Shown here: positions 36,125 through 44,873 of the stretch, piece after piece | Position numbering within the stretch: the stretch's first letter is position 1 | Layout: every line of letters begins with the position of its first letter | Assembly (NCBI GenBank): GCA_963825415.1 | Contig: CAWGTD010000006.1 | Location: forward strand, 1-64,000 | Source: BP-464 sp963825415 | GTDB taxonomy: Bacteria; Actinomycetota; Thermoleophilia; Solirubrobacterales; Solirubrobacteraceae | Reading direction: 5' to 3' | Length of the DNA: 64,000 bases | The notes under the pieces: generated by a model | Told to the model about the DNA's origin: nothing | Seen by the model: only the letters and a program-made list of their open reading frames with translations | The model's database searches: none | Position numbers and translations under genes: made by a program

Positions 36125-38113
36125 ATGGCCAAGCGCTCGAGCATCGTCCTTGCCGCCCTGGCGGCTTTCGCCTGCACCCAGGTCGGCACCGCCCTCGCCG
36201 ACGATCCTCCGGGGCTGGCGAAGACCCCAGCGCCGATCGACAAGCAGTCCTGGGAGCTGCCCCAGAACATGACGTGGGGCGACTACCGGCCGATCCCGGG
36301 CTTCGACTGGGCCGACCAGAAGAACCAGCCGCCCAAGAAGCTGCGCGCCGCCCTGATCCTCGGCGACTACCCCGACCGTGAGTTCCTGGTCGCTCGGCCC
36401 AAGGGCTCGGACCCGATCCGCAACCCGATCGGCGTCGGAAACGTCCCCCGCAGCCAGGTCGGCGAGTTCTACAAGAACCTGCTCAACTCGCCCCAGCCGC
36501 TCAACCACTACCACTCGATCAACGAGTACTGGCTGGAGGACTCCTACGGCCTGCTCGGGATCGACATGGAGCCGTTCGGCCCGTACAAGATGGAGCGGCC
36601 CGAGTACGAGTACGGCCTAAACGAGTTCGGCCAGACGCCCGCCTGCCCGTCGGGCCACACGTGCGACGGCGACTTCGACACCGAGTTGCTCGCCGCTTCG
36701 CTGCCGGACGTCACCGCCGCCCAGCTCCTGCGCGGCGGCAAGGACTTCGACTTCCGCTTCCTGCTGCACGCCGGCTACGACGAGTCGGGTGTCTGGCAGG
36801 AGATGGGCGAGATGCGCTTCCAGGACCGCGACGCGGTGACCGACGAGTTCGGCAACCCGGACGAGAGCAAGCCCAACTGGGCCCCGACCCGTTACGTGCC
36901 GTGGACCTCCTTCGAGGCCGCACGCGGGATCTGGTCGCACGCGACGCCGGGCGTCATGGCGACCGAGGGCGAGAACGACGGCGCGTCGGTCTACGCCCAT
37001 GAGTTCAGCCACATCCTCGGCGTGCTGGACAACTACAACAACAACTTCGCGGTTCCGCCGGTCCGCGAGTACGCCGGGCCGTGGGACATGCTCTCGCGCG
37101 GCTCGTTCAACGGCCCGGGCGGCAACCACAACCGCTACCAGGTCCCACCCACCCGCGGCGCGACGATGGGCTCGCACCACATGCTGCGCGACAAGCTGCG
37201 CATGGGCTTCCTGCGCCCCGACGAGGTGATGTTCCTCGACCGCAACGCGCTGGCTGTGACCGGCCCGGTCTTCACCGACGTGTGGGCCCGCGAGATCCCG
37301 GTCGGCCCGACGGTCGGCCGCAGCGGGATCCACGGGCTGTACATCTCGCTGACCGACGGCGACAAGCGGCCTGCCTGCACCGTGGCCGAGGACTGGCGCT
37401 GCGACGGCGGCGGCTACCACAACTACACGCTCGAGGTCGTCGACCGCATGGGGTCGGACTCCTTCACGCCCGACCACGGCGTCCTGATCGCCAAGAACAA
37501 GCTCGCCGACCTGGCGCCCTTCAAGTGGGTCATCGACTCCCACCCCGAGGACATCGACAAGATCGACTTCACGCGCCCCGACGGAACGCTCGCCAAGGTG
37601 ACCAAGGGCGACTACCGCCAGCTCGTCGACGCGCTCTTCCACGCCGGCACCGGCCCGGGCGTCGTCAGCGAGTACCAGGACACCGCCAACCGCCTGCACT
37701 TCTACGTGCTGCAGAACAAGCGCGACGACCAGGGCGTCCTGTCCTATCGCGTGGCCGTGCGGTCGCTGGACGGCGGCGGGCCGTTCACCCGCGGCGTCTC
37801 GATGGCGGACGGCTCGGTCGAGCCCGCGGCCCCCGGCCGCGTCGCGGTCCACACCTTCAAGGTGACCAACACCGGCCAGGGCGAGGACCTCATCCGCCTG
37901 AAGGCGACGACCGCCGCCGGGTGGGTGACCCAGCTGACCAACGACGTCATCGACGTGCCGGCCGGCGCCACGGTCGAGGTCCCGGTCTACGTGAAGGTGA
38001 TCAAGGGCAGCAAGCGCCCGCCGGGCCCGACGACGCTGACGTTCAAGGCGACGTCGGAGAACGACGCAACGAAGTCCGCCACCTCGACGAGCCCGGTCGT
38101 TCCCGTCACGTAG
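36125..38113 (+). CDS. Secreted M6-like (immune inhibitor A type) metalloprotease
   Basis: A 662-residue exported protein with a signal peptide (SSIVLAALAAFACTQVGTALA). HEFSHILGVLD near residue 295 is the H-E-x2-H-x2-G-x2-D zinc site found in M6 and related peptidases, and WDMLSRGSF about 25 residues on fits the Met-turn. The N-terminal KKLRAALILGDYPDREF resembles the start of the M6 catalytic domain. The last 120 residues (HTFKVTNTGQGEDLIRLK, VTFKATSEND-like strands) form an Ig-like or NEW-type beta domain. It probably degrades outside proteins. Confidence 0.72.
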   Translation: MAKRSSIVLAALAAFACTQVGTALADDPPGLAKTPAPIDKQSWELPQNMTWGDYRPIPGFDWADQKNQPPKKLRAALILGDYPDREFLVARPKGSDPIRNPIGVGNVPRSQVGEFYKNLLNSPQPLNHYHSINEYWLEDSYGLLGIDMEPFGPYKMERPEYEYGLNEFGQTPACPSGHTCDGDFDTELLAASLPDVTAAQLLRGGKDFDFRFLLHAGYDESGVWQEMGEMRFQDRDAVTDEFGNPDESKPNWAPTRYVPWTSFEAARGIWSHATPGVMATEGENDGASVYAHEFSHILGVLDNYNNNFAVPPVREYAGPWDMLSRGSFNGPGGNHNRYQVPPTRGATMGSHHMLRDKLRMGFLRPDEVMFLDRNALAVTGPVFTDVWAREIPVGPTVGRSGIHGLYISLTDGDKRPACTVAEDWRCDGGGYHNYTLEVVDRMGSDSFTPDHGVLIAKNKLADLAPFKWVIDSHPEDIDKIDFTRPDGTLAKVTKGDYRQLVDALFHAGTGPGVVSEYQDTANRLHFYVLQNKRDDQGVLSYRVAVRSLDGGGPFTRGVSMADGSVEPAAPGRVAVHTFKVTNTGQGEDLIRLKATTAAGWVTQLTNDVIDVPAGATVEVPVYVKVIKGSKRPPGPTTLTFKATSENDATKSATSTSPVVPVT

Positions 38114-38128
38114 AAGTCCCGGCGAGAA

Positions 38129-38160
38129 GTCCCGGCGCCGTCCTGCGACAGCGCCGGGAC
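38129..38160. terminator. Hairpin between convergent protease genes
   Basis: GTCCCGGCGC (38129-38138) and GCGCCGGGAC (38151-38160) are perfect complements around a 12-base loop. There is no T-run on either side, so it would be a weak or Rho-assisted bidirectional terminator between the two convergent protease genes. AGAAGTCCCGGCG is also duplicated in tandem just before it. Confidence 0.5.
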
Positions 38161-38173
38161 CCGGAGCTGACCG

Positions 38174-39394
38174 TTACTGCAGGGCCTTGACGAGGTTCAC
38201 ACGTCCGAAGCCGAACGTGCTGTCGCGTCCCGGCGCGCCGAGGTCGTCGACGCCACTGTCAAGACGCGAGCGGATGCCGGCCGCGTTCAGCGACGGATAC
38301 CGATAGGCGGTCATCGCGGCCACGCCTGCCACGTGTGGTGTCGCCATCGACGTTCCCGAGAACTGGACGTAACCGCCGCCGCGCTTGGTCGAGAGCACGT
38401 TCACTCCCGCGGCCGACACCTCGACGTCGGAGTTGACGTTCGAGAACGCCGCATGCGCGTCGTTGCTGTCGGTCGCCGCGACCGATACGACCTCGGGGTA
38501 CCCCGCCGGATAGCTCACCGTCGAGTTTCCGTCGTTGCCGGCGGCCGCCACGATGACGATGCCGTTGCCGCCGTTCCAGGCGCGCTGGACGGCCTGCTGC
38601 ATGGTCGTTGCCGCTCCGCCGCCGAGCGACATCGAGATCACCTTGACGTTCTGCCCGCGCAGCCAGTCGATGCAGTTGGCGATCCCCGAGACCGGCCCGC
38701 TGCCCGAGGAGCTGAGCCCCTTGCACGCAGCGATCTGGGCCGGCGGCGCCACGCCGGCCACGCCCTTGCCGTTGTTGGCGATCGCGGCCACCGTGCCCGA
38801 CACGTGCGTGCCGTGGTCGTTGTCGTCTACACACTTGCCCGCGACGATCGTCGGGTCGACGCCGATGATGCCGCCGATCCCGAAGTTGTTGACGCCGGCG
38901 CAGGCGACAGACTTGCCTACTAGGTCCTCGTGGTTGGCGTCGATGCCGGTGTCGACGATGCCGACGCGCACGCCCGACGAGGGGAATACGCCAGGACCGA
39001 AGGCGATGTCCCAGCCCTCGGGGCCATCGAGATCGGCGTCGTTGGCGTTGTTGATGCCGTACAGCTGGCCGAACATCGGATCGTTGGGAACCGACGTCGC
39101 CGTGTAGATGTAGTCCGGCTCGGCGTAGAGGACCCCGTTGGAACGGTTCAGCCGCGCGGCCGCCGCCGCGGCGTCGCCCTTGACCCGGAGGACCTTCGCG
39201 CCTGCGGCCGGCACGCTGCCGACCTGCTCGGTGGCTCCTGCATCGCGTTCGGCCGATGCCCTGGCGGCGCTCGACGCGCCGGACGCATACTTGACGATCA
39301 CCTGGTCCTTGACGTACCGACCGGCCGTGGCCGAGGGCGCGAACGCAAGCAGCGCGAAGCAGACGATGACCCCTGCGCGTAGGGCTCGAGACAT
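38174..39394 (-). CDS. Secreted subtilisin-family serine protease (S8)
   Basis: A 406-residue subtilase. A signal peptide (VIVCFALLAFAPSATA) is followed by an I9-type propeptide (DQVIVKYASG, VLRVKGDAAAAAARL) and the catalytic domain. The triad is visible as Asp in VGIVDTGID, His in DNDHGTHVSG and Ser in SGTSMATPHVAG; AAAGNDGN holds the oxyanion Asn. There are few cysteines and no C-terminal extra domain. A GGGGG run 8 bases before the ATG serves as ribosome site. It lies downstream of a tRNA gene on the same strand. Confidence 0.92.
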   Translation of the reverse strand: MSRALRAGVIVCFALLAFAPSATAGRYVKDQVIVKYASGASSAARASAERDAGATEQVGSVPAAGAKVLRVKGDAAAAAARLNRSNGVLYAEPDYIYTATSVPNDPMFGQLYGINNANDADLDGPEGWDIAFGPGVFPSSGVRVGIVDTGIDANHEDLVGKSVACAGVNNFGIGGIIGVDPTIVAGKCVDDNDHGTHVSGTVAAIANNGKGVAGVAPPAQIAACKGLSSSGSGPVSGIANCIDWLRGQNVKVISMSLGGGAATTMQQAVQRAWNGGNGIVIVAAAGNDGNSTVSYPAGYPEVVSVAATDSNDAHAAFSNVNSDVEVSAAGVNVLSTKRGGGYVQFSGTSMATPHVAGVAAMTAYRYPSLNAAGIRSRLDSGVDDLGAPGRDSTFGFGRVNLVKALQ

Positions 39395-39496
39395 GTGTAC
39401 CTACCCCCTGTGAAAATTGGCGACTTCCCGTAAGCCGCCGGCTGCGCGGCAACATACCTATTGCAGGTGCATCGCAGCAGCCTCCTGCCAGAGCCA

Positions 39497-39569
39497 TGGG
39501 CCGGGGAGGATTCGAACCTCCGTCTGACGGATTATGAGTCCGCTGCTCTGACCGCTGAGCTACCGGCCC
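39497..39569 (-). tRNA. tRNA with CAU anticodon (elongator Met or Ile2)
   Basis: A complete 73-base cloverleaf. Acceptor GGGCCGG pairs with CCGGCCC, D-stem GCTC/GAGC, anticodon stem GCGGA/TCCGT with loop CTCATAA, T-stem GGAGG/CCTCC with TTCGAAT. No CCA is encoded. The G1-C72 pair rules out the initiator. Elongator Met and lysidine-modified Ile2 share this anticodon and are not told apart here. Confidence 0.93.
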
Positions 39570-39582
39570 GGGAACCGGGACG

Positions 39583-40563
39583 CTAGAGAACCTTCTCGAC
39601 CGCTTCGCGCAGCTCGTCGGTCGAGACGGCGCCCTCTATTCGGGCGCTGATCCGGCCGGTGCGGTCGATGACGAAGATCCAGGGCTCGGAGGCCAGGCGC
39701 CACGTCATCAGCTGGGGCCGCAGCCCCTTGTTGACCTGGTTGTCGTTGTAGATCTCCTGGTGGATGAAGGAGACCTTGTCGCCCACCTCGGCCTTGACCT
39801 GCTCGGCGACGTCGACGTCGGGGCCGCAGACGCGGCTCTGGCAGAGCGCGGGCGTTGCGAACACGAGCACGACCGGCTTCTTGCCCACCACGTCGGCGAA
39901 GTCGTCCTGGAGCATGTCGGTGTTGACCGGCACGCGCGTCGTGAGCTTCGACGGGTTGGACACGTCGCGCACCGTGAGCGTGTGCATCGAGATCGCCTTC
40001 TCGCCGACGTCGGGCGGCGGCTTGGGGTACTCGAGCTTGACGCCCAGCGGCGAGGGCGACGCCGCGACCAGGCGGCCGTCCTGGCGCACGAGGCCGAACA
40101 CGGCCTGCGGAGCCTTGCCCTTGAACGGGATGTCGGCGGCGTAGAACCGCTTCTGCTGATCAGGGTCCGATGCCGTGCTGCGGCTCACGTAGGGCGGCTT
40201 GATCGCGAACGGGATCTCGCGGGCGGGGAACGGGCCGCGCACGTGGGTCCCGTCGTTGCGCACGGTGTAGAGCGCCACCGCCGCGCCGCTGATCGGCCGG
40301 GCGCCCTTGTCGAGCACCAGGAAGGGCACGCGGTTGTCGCCCTGGCGCATCACGCTGGCGCCGATCGCCATCGCCAGCTGCTCGGGGTAGCGCGACGTGA
40401 ACTCGTCGTAGGTACGGCCCGACCCCTTCGGGAAGTCCTGGGGCTTGGCGGTCGCCGACGACGGTCCCGCGCTCGAGGACTTGTCCGACGAGCCGCCGCA
40501 GCCGGCGACGGCGAGCAGGCAGGCAAGGGCCAGCAGACAAGGCGCACGGCAAGGGCGGAACAT
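39583..40563 (-). CDS. Lipoprotein with C-terminal thioredoxin-like domain
   Basis: A 326-residue protein. The lipobox LLAVAGC near residue 22 predicts lipid anchoring on the outer membrane face, followed by a Ser-rich linker (GGSSDKSSSAG). Residues about 50-190 look like a beta-rich domain (VPFLVLDKGARPISGAAVALY). The C-terminal 120 residues have a thioredoxin-like fold (KPVVLVFATPALCQSRVCGP, VSFIHQEIYND, EPWIFVIDRTGRI), with a C-x4-C instead of the usual C-x2-C. It may be a redox or metallochaperone protein of the SCO/TlpA group. Confidence 0.65.
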   Translation of the reverse strand: MFRPCRAPCLLALACLLAVAGCGGSSDKSSSAGPSSATAKPQDFPKGSGRTYDEFTSRYPEQLAMAIGASVMRQGDNRVPFLVLDKGARPISGAAVALYTVRNDGTHVRGPFPAREIPFAIKPPYVSRSTASDPDQQKRFYAADIPFKGKAPQAVFGLVRQDGRLVAASPSPLGVKLEYPKPPPDVGEKAISMHTLTVRDVSNPSKLTTRVPVNTDMLQDDFADVVGKKPVVLVFATPALCQSRVCGPDVDVAEQVKAEVGDKVSFIHQEIYNDNQVNKGLRPQLMTWRLASEPWIFVIDRTGRISARIEGAVSTDELREAVEKVL

Positions 40564-40642
40564 CGCAAGTGAAGGTAGCTGATTGGATTCCCCGGCCCGT
40601 CAGTACACCCAGGCGGCGACACCGGACAGGACGGAGGAGCAG

Positions 40643-41365
40643 ATGGCGGACCGCGCAGCGATCGTGACAGGAGGTTCGAGCGGCATCGGGCTGGCAATCG
40701 CCCGCATGCTCGGACGCGAGGGCTATGGGCTGACCGTGGCCGCCCGCAGGCCCGAGAAGCTCGAGGAGGCGGCGCAGGGATTGCGCGACGAGGGCTTCGA
40801 CGTCGAGCACGTCGCCGGCAACCTCGGCGACGAGGAGGTCATCAAGCAGGTCGTCGCCGCCCACCGCGAGCGCTTCGGCCGCCTCGACGTGCTGGTCAAC
40901 AACGCCGGCGTCGGCATCGGGGCGGCTGTCGGAGACATCCAGACCAAGCACCTCGACATCCAGCTCAACACCAACCTGCGCTCGATCATCCTCTTCTATC
41001 GCGAGGCGATCGAGATGCTGCGGGCCGCCGGCGCCGAGCACAAGAACGCGATCGTGATCAACACCGCCTCGATCGCCGGCCTGCACGGCCAGGCGTGGCT
41101 GTCGGTCTACGCGGCGACCAAGGGCGCCGTCGTGAACTTCACCATCGGGATGAACAAGGAACTGGCCAAGGAGGGCATCAAGTCGACGGCCCTGTGTCCC
41201 GCGTTCGTCGACACGCCGATGACGGACTTCGTCAAGGGCCAGGTCAGCCCCGACGAGATGATCCGGCCCGAGGACATCGCCATCGCCGTCAAGGCGGTGC
41301 TCGAGATGTCGCCCGCCTGCATCGTCCCGCAGATCGCGTTCGTCCGGCCCGGAGACGAGCTCTAG
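40643..41365 (+). CDS. Short-chain dehydrogenase/reductase (SDR)
   Basis: A 240-residue oxidoreductase. AAIVTGGSSGIGLAIARML is the cofactor loop, VLVNNAG the NNAG motif, and YAATK the catalytic Tyr-x3-Lys. LCPAFVDTPMTDFV near the C-terminus is typical of 3-oxoacyl-ACP reductase-like SDRs. GGAG 4 bases before the ATG supports the start. The next gene begins 5 bases after the stop and is likely co-transcribed. The substrate is unknown. Confidence 0.88.
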   Translation: MADRAAIVTGGSSGIGLAIARMLGREGYGLTVAARRPEKLEEAAQGLRDEGFDVEHVAGNLGDEEVIKQVVAAHRERFGRLDVLVNNAGVGIGAAVGDIQTKHLDIQLNTNLRSIILFYREAIEMLRAAGAEHKNAIVINTASIAGLHGQAWLSVYAATKGAVVNFTIGMNKELAKEGIKSTALCPAFVDTPMTDFVKGQVSPDEMIRPEDIAIAVKAVLEMSPACIVPQIAFVRPGDEL

Positions 41366-41370
41366 AACCG

Positions 41371-42078
41371 ATGCCCGACGACGCTGTTCTGGAGCCGGAG
41401 GCCCCCGACCTGGCGGGGCTCGCTGCCCTGCCCGCGGCCTTCGGGGAGACGCGCGAGGGGCTGCACCGCCTCGCCGAGCAGGTGCTCTCGCCCGTCCAGG
41501 CGGCGGTCAACGGCGACATCCACTTCCGCTGGACGCCGGGCGGGTTCGGCACGCCGCGCTTCGGCGAGGCGCGCCAGCTGCGCGTGGAGGGCGCGACGGT
41601 GGTGGCGGTCGACGGCGAAGAGGTCCGGCGCGCGCCGATCACCTCGCTGCGCGAGGCGGCGGCGTTCGTGGGCGCCGATGCGACCGACGACGACAAGCCG
41701 CTCGCGGTCGACGACCAGTCCGCGATCTGGCTCGGCGACTTCTACGGCTTCGCGTTCGGCCTGCTCGAGCAGATGTCGGTCGAGGGTCGCGATCCGGCGC
41801 CGATCCGCCTGTGGCCCGAGCACTTCGACATCGCCACCGACGTGGGCGACGAGGCGGCCGGCACGCGGGCCACCGTCGGCGCGTCGCCCGGGGACGCGAT
41901 CCACCCCGAGCCCTACCTCTACGTGCTGCCCTGGACCGCGCCGGAGCCTGGCAGCGAGTTGTGGCAGGCGAACGGGTTCGTGGGGGCCGAGCTGAACCTC
42001 GCCGACCTGCTCGACGCGGAGGACCAGCGCGCAGCGGCGCTGGAGTTCTTCCGAACCCGGCTGGCCGCGGTGGGCTAG
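41371..42078 (+). CDS. Conserved-looking protein of unknown function
   Basis: A 235-residue soluble, acidic protein. Notable parts are GDIHFRWTPGGFGTPRFG, LAVDDQSAIWLGDFYGFAFGLLE, RLWPEHFDIATDV and PYLYVLPWTAPEPGS. The single in-frame line, strong G/C third positions and tight linkage to the SDR gene support a real gene. No signal peptide, membrane helix or catalytic motif was recognised. It converges with the next gene, and CTAG at 42075-42078 supplies both stops. Confidence 0.6.
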   Translation: MPDDAVLEPEAPDLAGLAALPAAFGETREGLHRLAEQVLSPVQAAVNGDIHFRWTPGGFGTPRFGEARQLRVEGATVVAVDGEEVRRAPITSLREAAAFVGADATDDDKPLAVDDQSAIWLGDFYGFAFGLLEQMSVEGRDPAPIRLWPEHFDIATDVGDEAAGTRATVGASPGDAIHPEPYLYVLPWTAPEPGSELWQANGFVGAELNLADLLDAEDQRAAALEFFRTRLAAVG

Positions 42079-42542
42079 ACGAGTTCGGCGTCGCGCTGGG
42101 AGTCGACGACCGCGCGTGCGGCCTCGATCTCCGAGCGGCGCGGGCGGCGCAGGAAGCGCCAGTCGCCGGACTCGCTCGCCTCGCGGGCCTTGCGGTCGCG
42201 GGCGAGCGCCTGGTGGTCGGCGATCGCGCCGTCGAGGCCGATGCGCTCCTCGGCCATCAGGCTGGACTCGAGCTGGGTCGAGAGGATCTGAAGCTCGCGC
42301 TCGCTGGCCTTGCGCGGCCGGCGGGCACGGGCGAAGCGATCCCACGCCTTGGCGAACGAGATGAAGTTGGTCCGGCCGCCGTTGCGGTGGGCGGCGAGCA
42401 TCGGGCAGACGCCGCCCAGGCGGTCGGTGTACGCGCCCACGATGATCTCGTTGCTCGCGATCCCTTCGAGCATCGCCAGCCGCGTGCGCCGCGGCAGGCA
42501 GTCGATGGTCAGGCGTAGGTCCTCGAGCGCGGAACGTGCCAT
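42075..42542 (-). CDS. Helical protein of unknown function
   Basis: A 155-residue, mostly helical protein. LEDLRLTIDCLPRRTRLAML and LGGVCPMLAAHRNGG with TNFISFAKAWDRFARARR look like conserved blocks; the C-terminal half is charged (DGAIADHQALARDRKAREAS) and may form a coiled coil. It shares the stop region with the convergent gene and is divergent from the luciferase-like gene by 69 bases. No function can be assigned. Confidence 0.5.
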   Translation of the reverse strand: MARSALEDLRLTIDCLPRRTRLAMLEGIASNEIIVGAYTDRLGGVCPMLAAHRNGGRTNFISFAKAWDRFARARRPRKASERELQILSTQLESSLMAEERIGLDGAIADHQALARDRKAREASESGDWRFLRRPRRSEIEAARAVVDSQRDAELV

Positions 42543-42611
42543 AGGCTCCGACACAATATGCCCGGCCGTCGAGGCGGGCAACCGCAGTCCTGCACTGAAA
42601 GGAACCCTGCA

Positions 42612-43655
42612 TTGAAGCTCGGCGTGCACATCGGCTATTGGGGCCTCGGGCTCACGCGGGAGGACCAGCTCGAGATCGTCCAGGAGGCCGAGCGCCTGGG
42701 CTATGACTCGGTGTGGACCGCCGAGGCCTACGGGTCGGATTCGGCAACGATTCTGGGCTGGATCGCGGGGCTGACCGAGAAGATCAAGATCGGCTCGGCG
42801 ATCTTCCAGATGCCCGGCCGCTCGCCGGCGATGACGGCGATGACCGCCGCCACCCTGGATCAGCTCTCCGACGGGCGCATGCTGCTCGGCATCGGCTCGA
42901 GCGGCCCGCAGGTCAGCGAGGGCTGGCACGGCGTGCGGTTCGCCAACCAGCTCGCACGGACGCGCGAGTACATCGCGGTGGTGCGCAAGGCGCTCGACCG
43001 CGAGCGCCTGGAGTTCCACGGCGAGCACTTCGACCTGCCGCTGCCCGACGGCCCCGGCAAGCCGCTGAAGCTGACGATCGCAACGGTGCAGGAGCGCATC
43101 CCGATCTACCTCGCGGCGATCGGGCCGAAGAACACCGCGCTGGCCGGCGAGATCGCCGACGGCTGGATCCCGACGCTGTTGTCGCCCGAGTTCCTGCCCG
43201 AGCTGCGCAAGTCGTTGGAGGAGGGCGCGGCGCGAGCGGGCCGCGAGCTCAACGGGTTCGACATCGCGCCGACGGTCAACGTGTTCGTCACCGACGACCA
43301 GGCCGGCGCGCGCGACGCCACGCGGCCGTTCGTCGCGCTCTACGTCGGCGGGATGGGCTCGCGCAAGCAGAACTTCTACAACGCGCTGATGCGGCGCTAC
43401 GGGTTCGAAGAGGCGGCCGAGAAGGTCCAGGACCTCTACCTGGAAGGCAAGAAGGACGAGGCCGCGGCGGCGCTGCCCGACGAGTTCCTCGACCAGGTCG
43501 CGCTGATCGGGCCGCGCGACGTGGTGCGCGAACGGCTGCGCGTGTATCGGGAGGCCGGGGTCGGGACGCTGGGCGTGACGCCGCTTGCGTTCGACAAGGC
43601 CGGGCGGCTCGAGCAGCTGCGCATCCTCGCCGAGCTGGCCGAGGAGGCCGCGTAG
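42612..43655 (+). CDS. LLM-class F420-dependent oxidoreductase
   Basis: A 347-residue bacterial luciferase-like TIM barrel. KLGVHIGYWGLGLTREDQL opens the barrel, GYDSVWTAEAYGSDSATI and IKIGSAIFQMPGRSPAMTAM carry the usual F420-binding residues, and LDQLSDGRMLLGIGSSGPQV is a family signature. Members reduce or oxidise with coenzyme F420, as in many actinobacteria. TTG at 42612 with GGAA 8 bases before it is the likely start. The next gene overlaps its stop. Confidence 0.85.
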   Translation: MKLGVHIGYWGLGLTREDQLEIVQEAERLGYDSVWTAEAYGSDSATILGWIAGLTEKIKIGSAIFQMPGRSPAMTAMTAATLDQLSDGRMLLGIGSSGPQVSEGWHGVRFANQLARTREYIAVVRKALDRERLEFHGEHFDLPLPDGPGKPLKLTIATVQERIPIYLAAIGPKNTALAGEIADGWIPTLLSPEFLPELRKSLEEGAARAGRELNGFDIAPTVNVFVTDDQAGARDATRPFVALYVGGMGSRKQNFYNALMRRYGFEEAAEKVQDLYLEGKKDEAAAALPDEFLDQVALIGPRDVVRERLRVYREAGVGTLGVTPLAFDKAGRLEQLRILAELAEEAA

Positions 43656-44854
43656 CCGCCGAGCGGGCGCGGCGGTTCCTCCTGGGCGCATTCGGCGACC
43701 CAGGGCACGCCTTCCCGATCATCGCGCTGGGCCGCGAGCTGGTCGCACGGGGTCACGAGGTCCACGTGCAGACCTGGGATCGTTGGCGCGCGGAGGTCGA
43801 GCGGCTGGGGATGGCGTTCGCGGCCGCGCCCGAGTACCACGTCTTCCCCACTCTGCAACGGCCGCTGAAGCCCTACGAGGCGGTGGTGCGGGCGACGCGG
43901 GAGACCGAGCCGCTCGTGCGCTCGATCGCCCCCGACGTGGTCGTGGCCGACATCCTGACCCTGGCGCCGGCGTTGGCCGCCGAGCTGTGCGAGGTGCCGT
44001 GGGCGACGCTCGTGCCGCACGTGTATCCGGTGGGCGCCCCGGGCTTTCCGCCGTATTCGCTGGGCGCGCGGCTGCCGCGGACCGCTTTCGGGCGTGCGGC
44101 GTGGCGGGGGACGGAGCGGTTCGTGGCCGCCGGGGTCGAGCGGGGGCGGCGCGAGCTCGACGAGACGCGCCGGCGGCTGGGCCTGGGGCCGACGGGCCGG
44201 CTGCACGGCGGGATCTCGACGCGGCTGTGCCTGGTCGGGACGTTCCCGGAGCTCGAGTACCCGCGGGCGTGGCCGGAGCACGTGCACGTCGTCGGGCCGC
44301 TGCACTTCGAGCTCGACCACCCCGAGGTCGAGCCGCCGCCGGGCGACGACCCGCTGGTGCTCGTCGCGCCGTCGACATCGCAGGATCCCGAGCACCGGCT
44401 GCTGCGGGCGGCGCTGGAGGGGCTGGCCGACGAGCCGGTGCGCGTGCTGGCGACGTGGAACCGGCGGCTGCCGGATCGGCCACTGGCGGTGCCGCCCAAC
44501 GCCCGGCTGGTCGAGTGGGTCAGCTACACGAAGGCGATGCCCGCCGCCGACGTCATCCTGTGCCACGGCGGGCACGGGACGGTCGTGCGCGCGCTGTCGT
44601 GCGGGACCGTGCCGGTGATCGTGCCGGCCGCCGGCGACATGAACGAGAACGCCGCCCGCGTGGCGTGGGCGGGCCTGGGCGTGCGTCTCCCCCGCCGCTT
44701 CGCCACGCCCCGGGCGGTGCGGCTGGCGGTGGCGCAGGCGCTCGGCGATCCGGCGCTGCGCGAGCGCGTCGGCGCGGTCGCCTCGTCACCCGGCGCGACC
44801 GGCGGCCCGGCCCGTGCCGCCGGCCTTCTCGAATCGTTCGGCTCCGTCCGGTAG
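43652..44854 (+). CDS. MGT-type (GT1/GT28) glycosyltransferase; no normal start codon found
   Basis: A GT-B glycosyltransferase of about 400 residues, similar to macrolide/UDP-sugar transferases. RRFLLGAFGDPGHAFPIIAL is the N-terminal strand and loop. The C-terminal domain has VILCHGGHGTVVRALSCGTVPVIVP, the donor-binding signature HGGxGT. No ATG, GTG or TTG lies near the expected start; the codon at 43652 is GTA overlapping the previous stop, so a base error may have destroyed a GTG. Such enzymes glycosylate lipids, carotenoids or natural products. Confidence 0.72.
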   Translation, partial: VAAERARRFLLGAFGDPGHAFPIIALGRELVARGHEVHVQTWDRWRAEVERLGMAFAAAPEYHVFPTLQRPLKPYEAVVRATRETEPLVRSIAPDVVVADILTLAPALAAELCEVPWATLVPHVYPVGAPGFPPYSLGARLPRTAFGRAAWRGTERFVAAGVERGRRELDETRRRLGLGPTGRLHGGISTRLCLVGTFPELEYPRAWPEHVHVVGPLHFELDHPEVEPPPGDDPLVLVAPSTSQDPEHRLLRAALEGLADEPVRVLATWNRRLPDRPLAVPPNARLVEWVSYTKAMPAADVILCHGGHGTVVRALSCGTVPVIVPAAGDMNENAARVAWAGLGVRLPRRFATPRAVRLAVAQALGDPALRERVGAVASSPGATGGPARAAGLLESFGSVR

Positions 44855-44870
44855 GCGAACTAGTGTTCGC
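44855..44870 (+). promoter_or_regulatory. LexA-type SOS box
   Basis: GCGAACTAGTGTTCGC is a perfect palindrome apart from its 4-base centre, GCGAAC-4-GTTCGC. It matches the Gram-positive/actinobacterial LexA box CGAAC-N4-GTTCG. It starts right after the stop of the previous gene and ends 3 bases before the ATG of the HNH gene. TAGTGT inside it could be a -10 element, so LexA would block RNA polymerase directly. Confidence 0.65.
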
Positions 44871-44873
44871 ATC

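Noticed and set aside
38113..38138. Tandem AGAAGTCCCGGCG as an attachment site
   Set aside because: The two copies adjoin the terminator hairpin between two ordinary genes; there is no integrase or border nearby.
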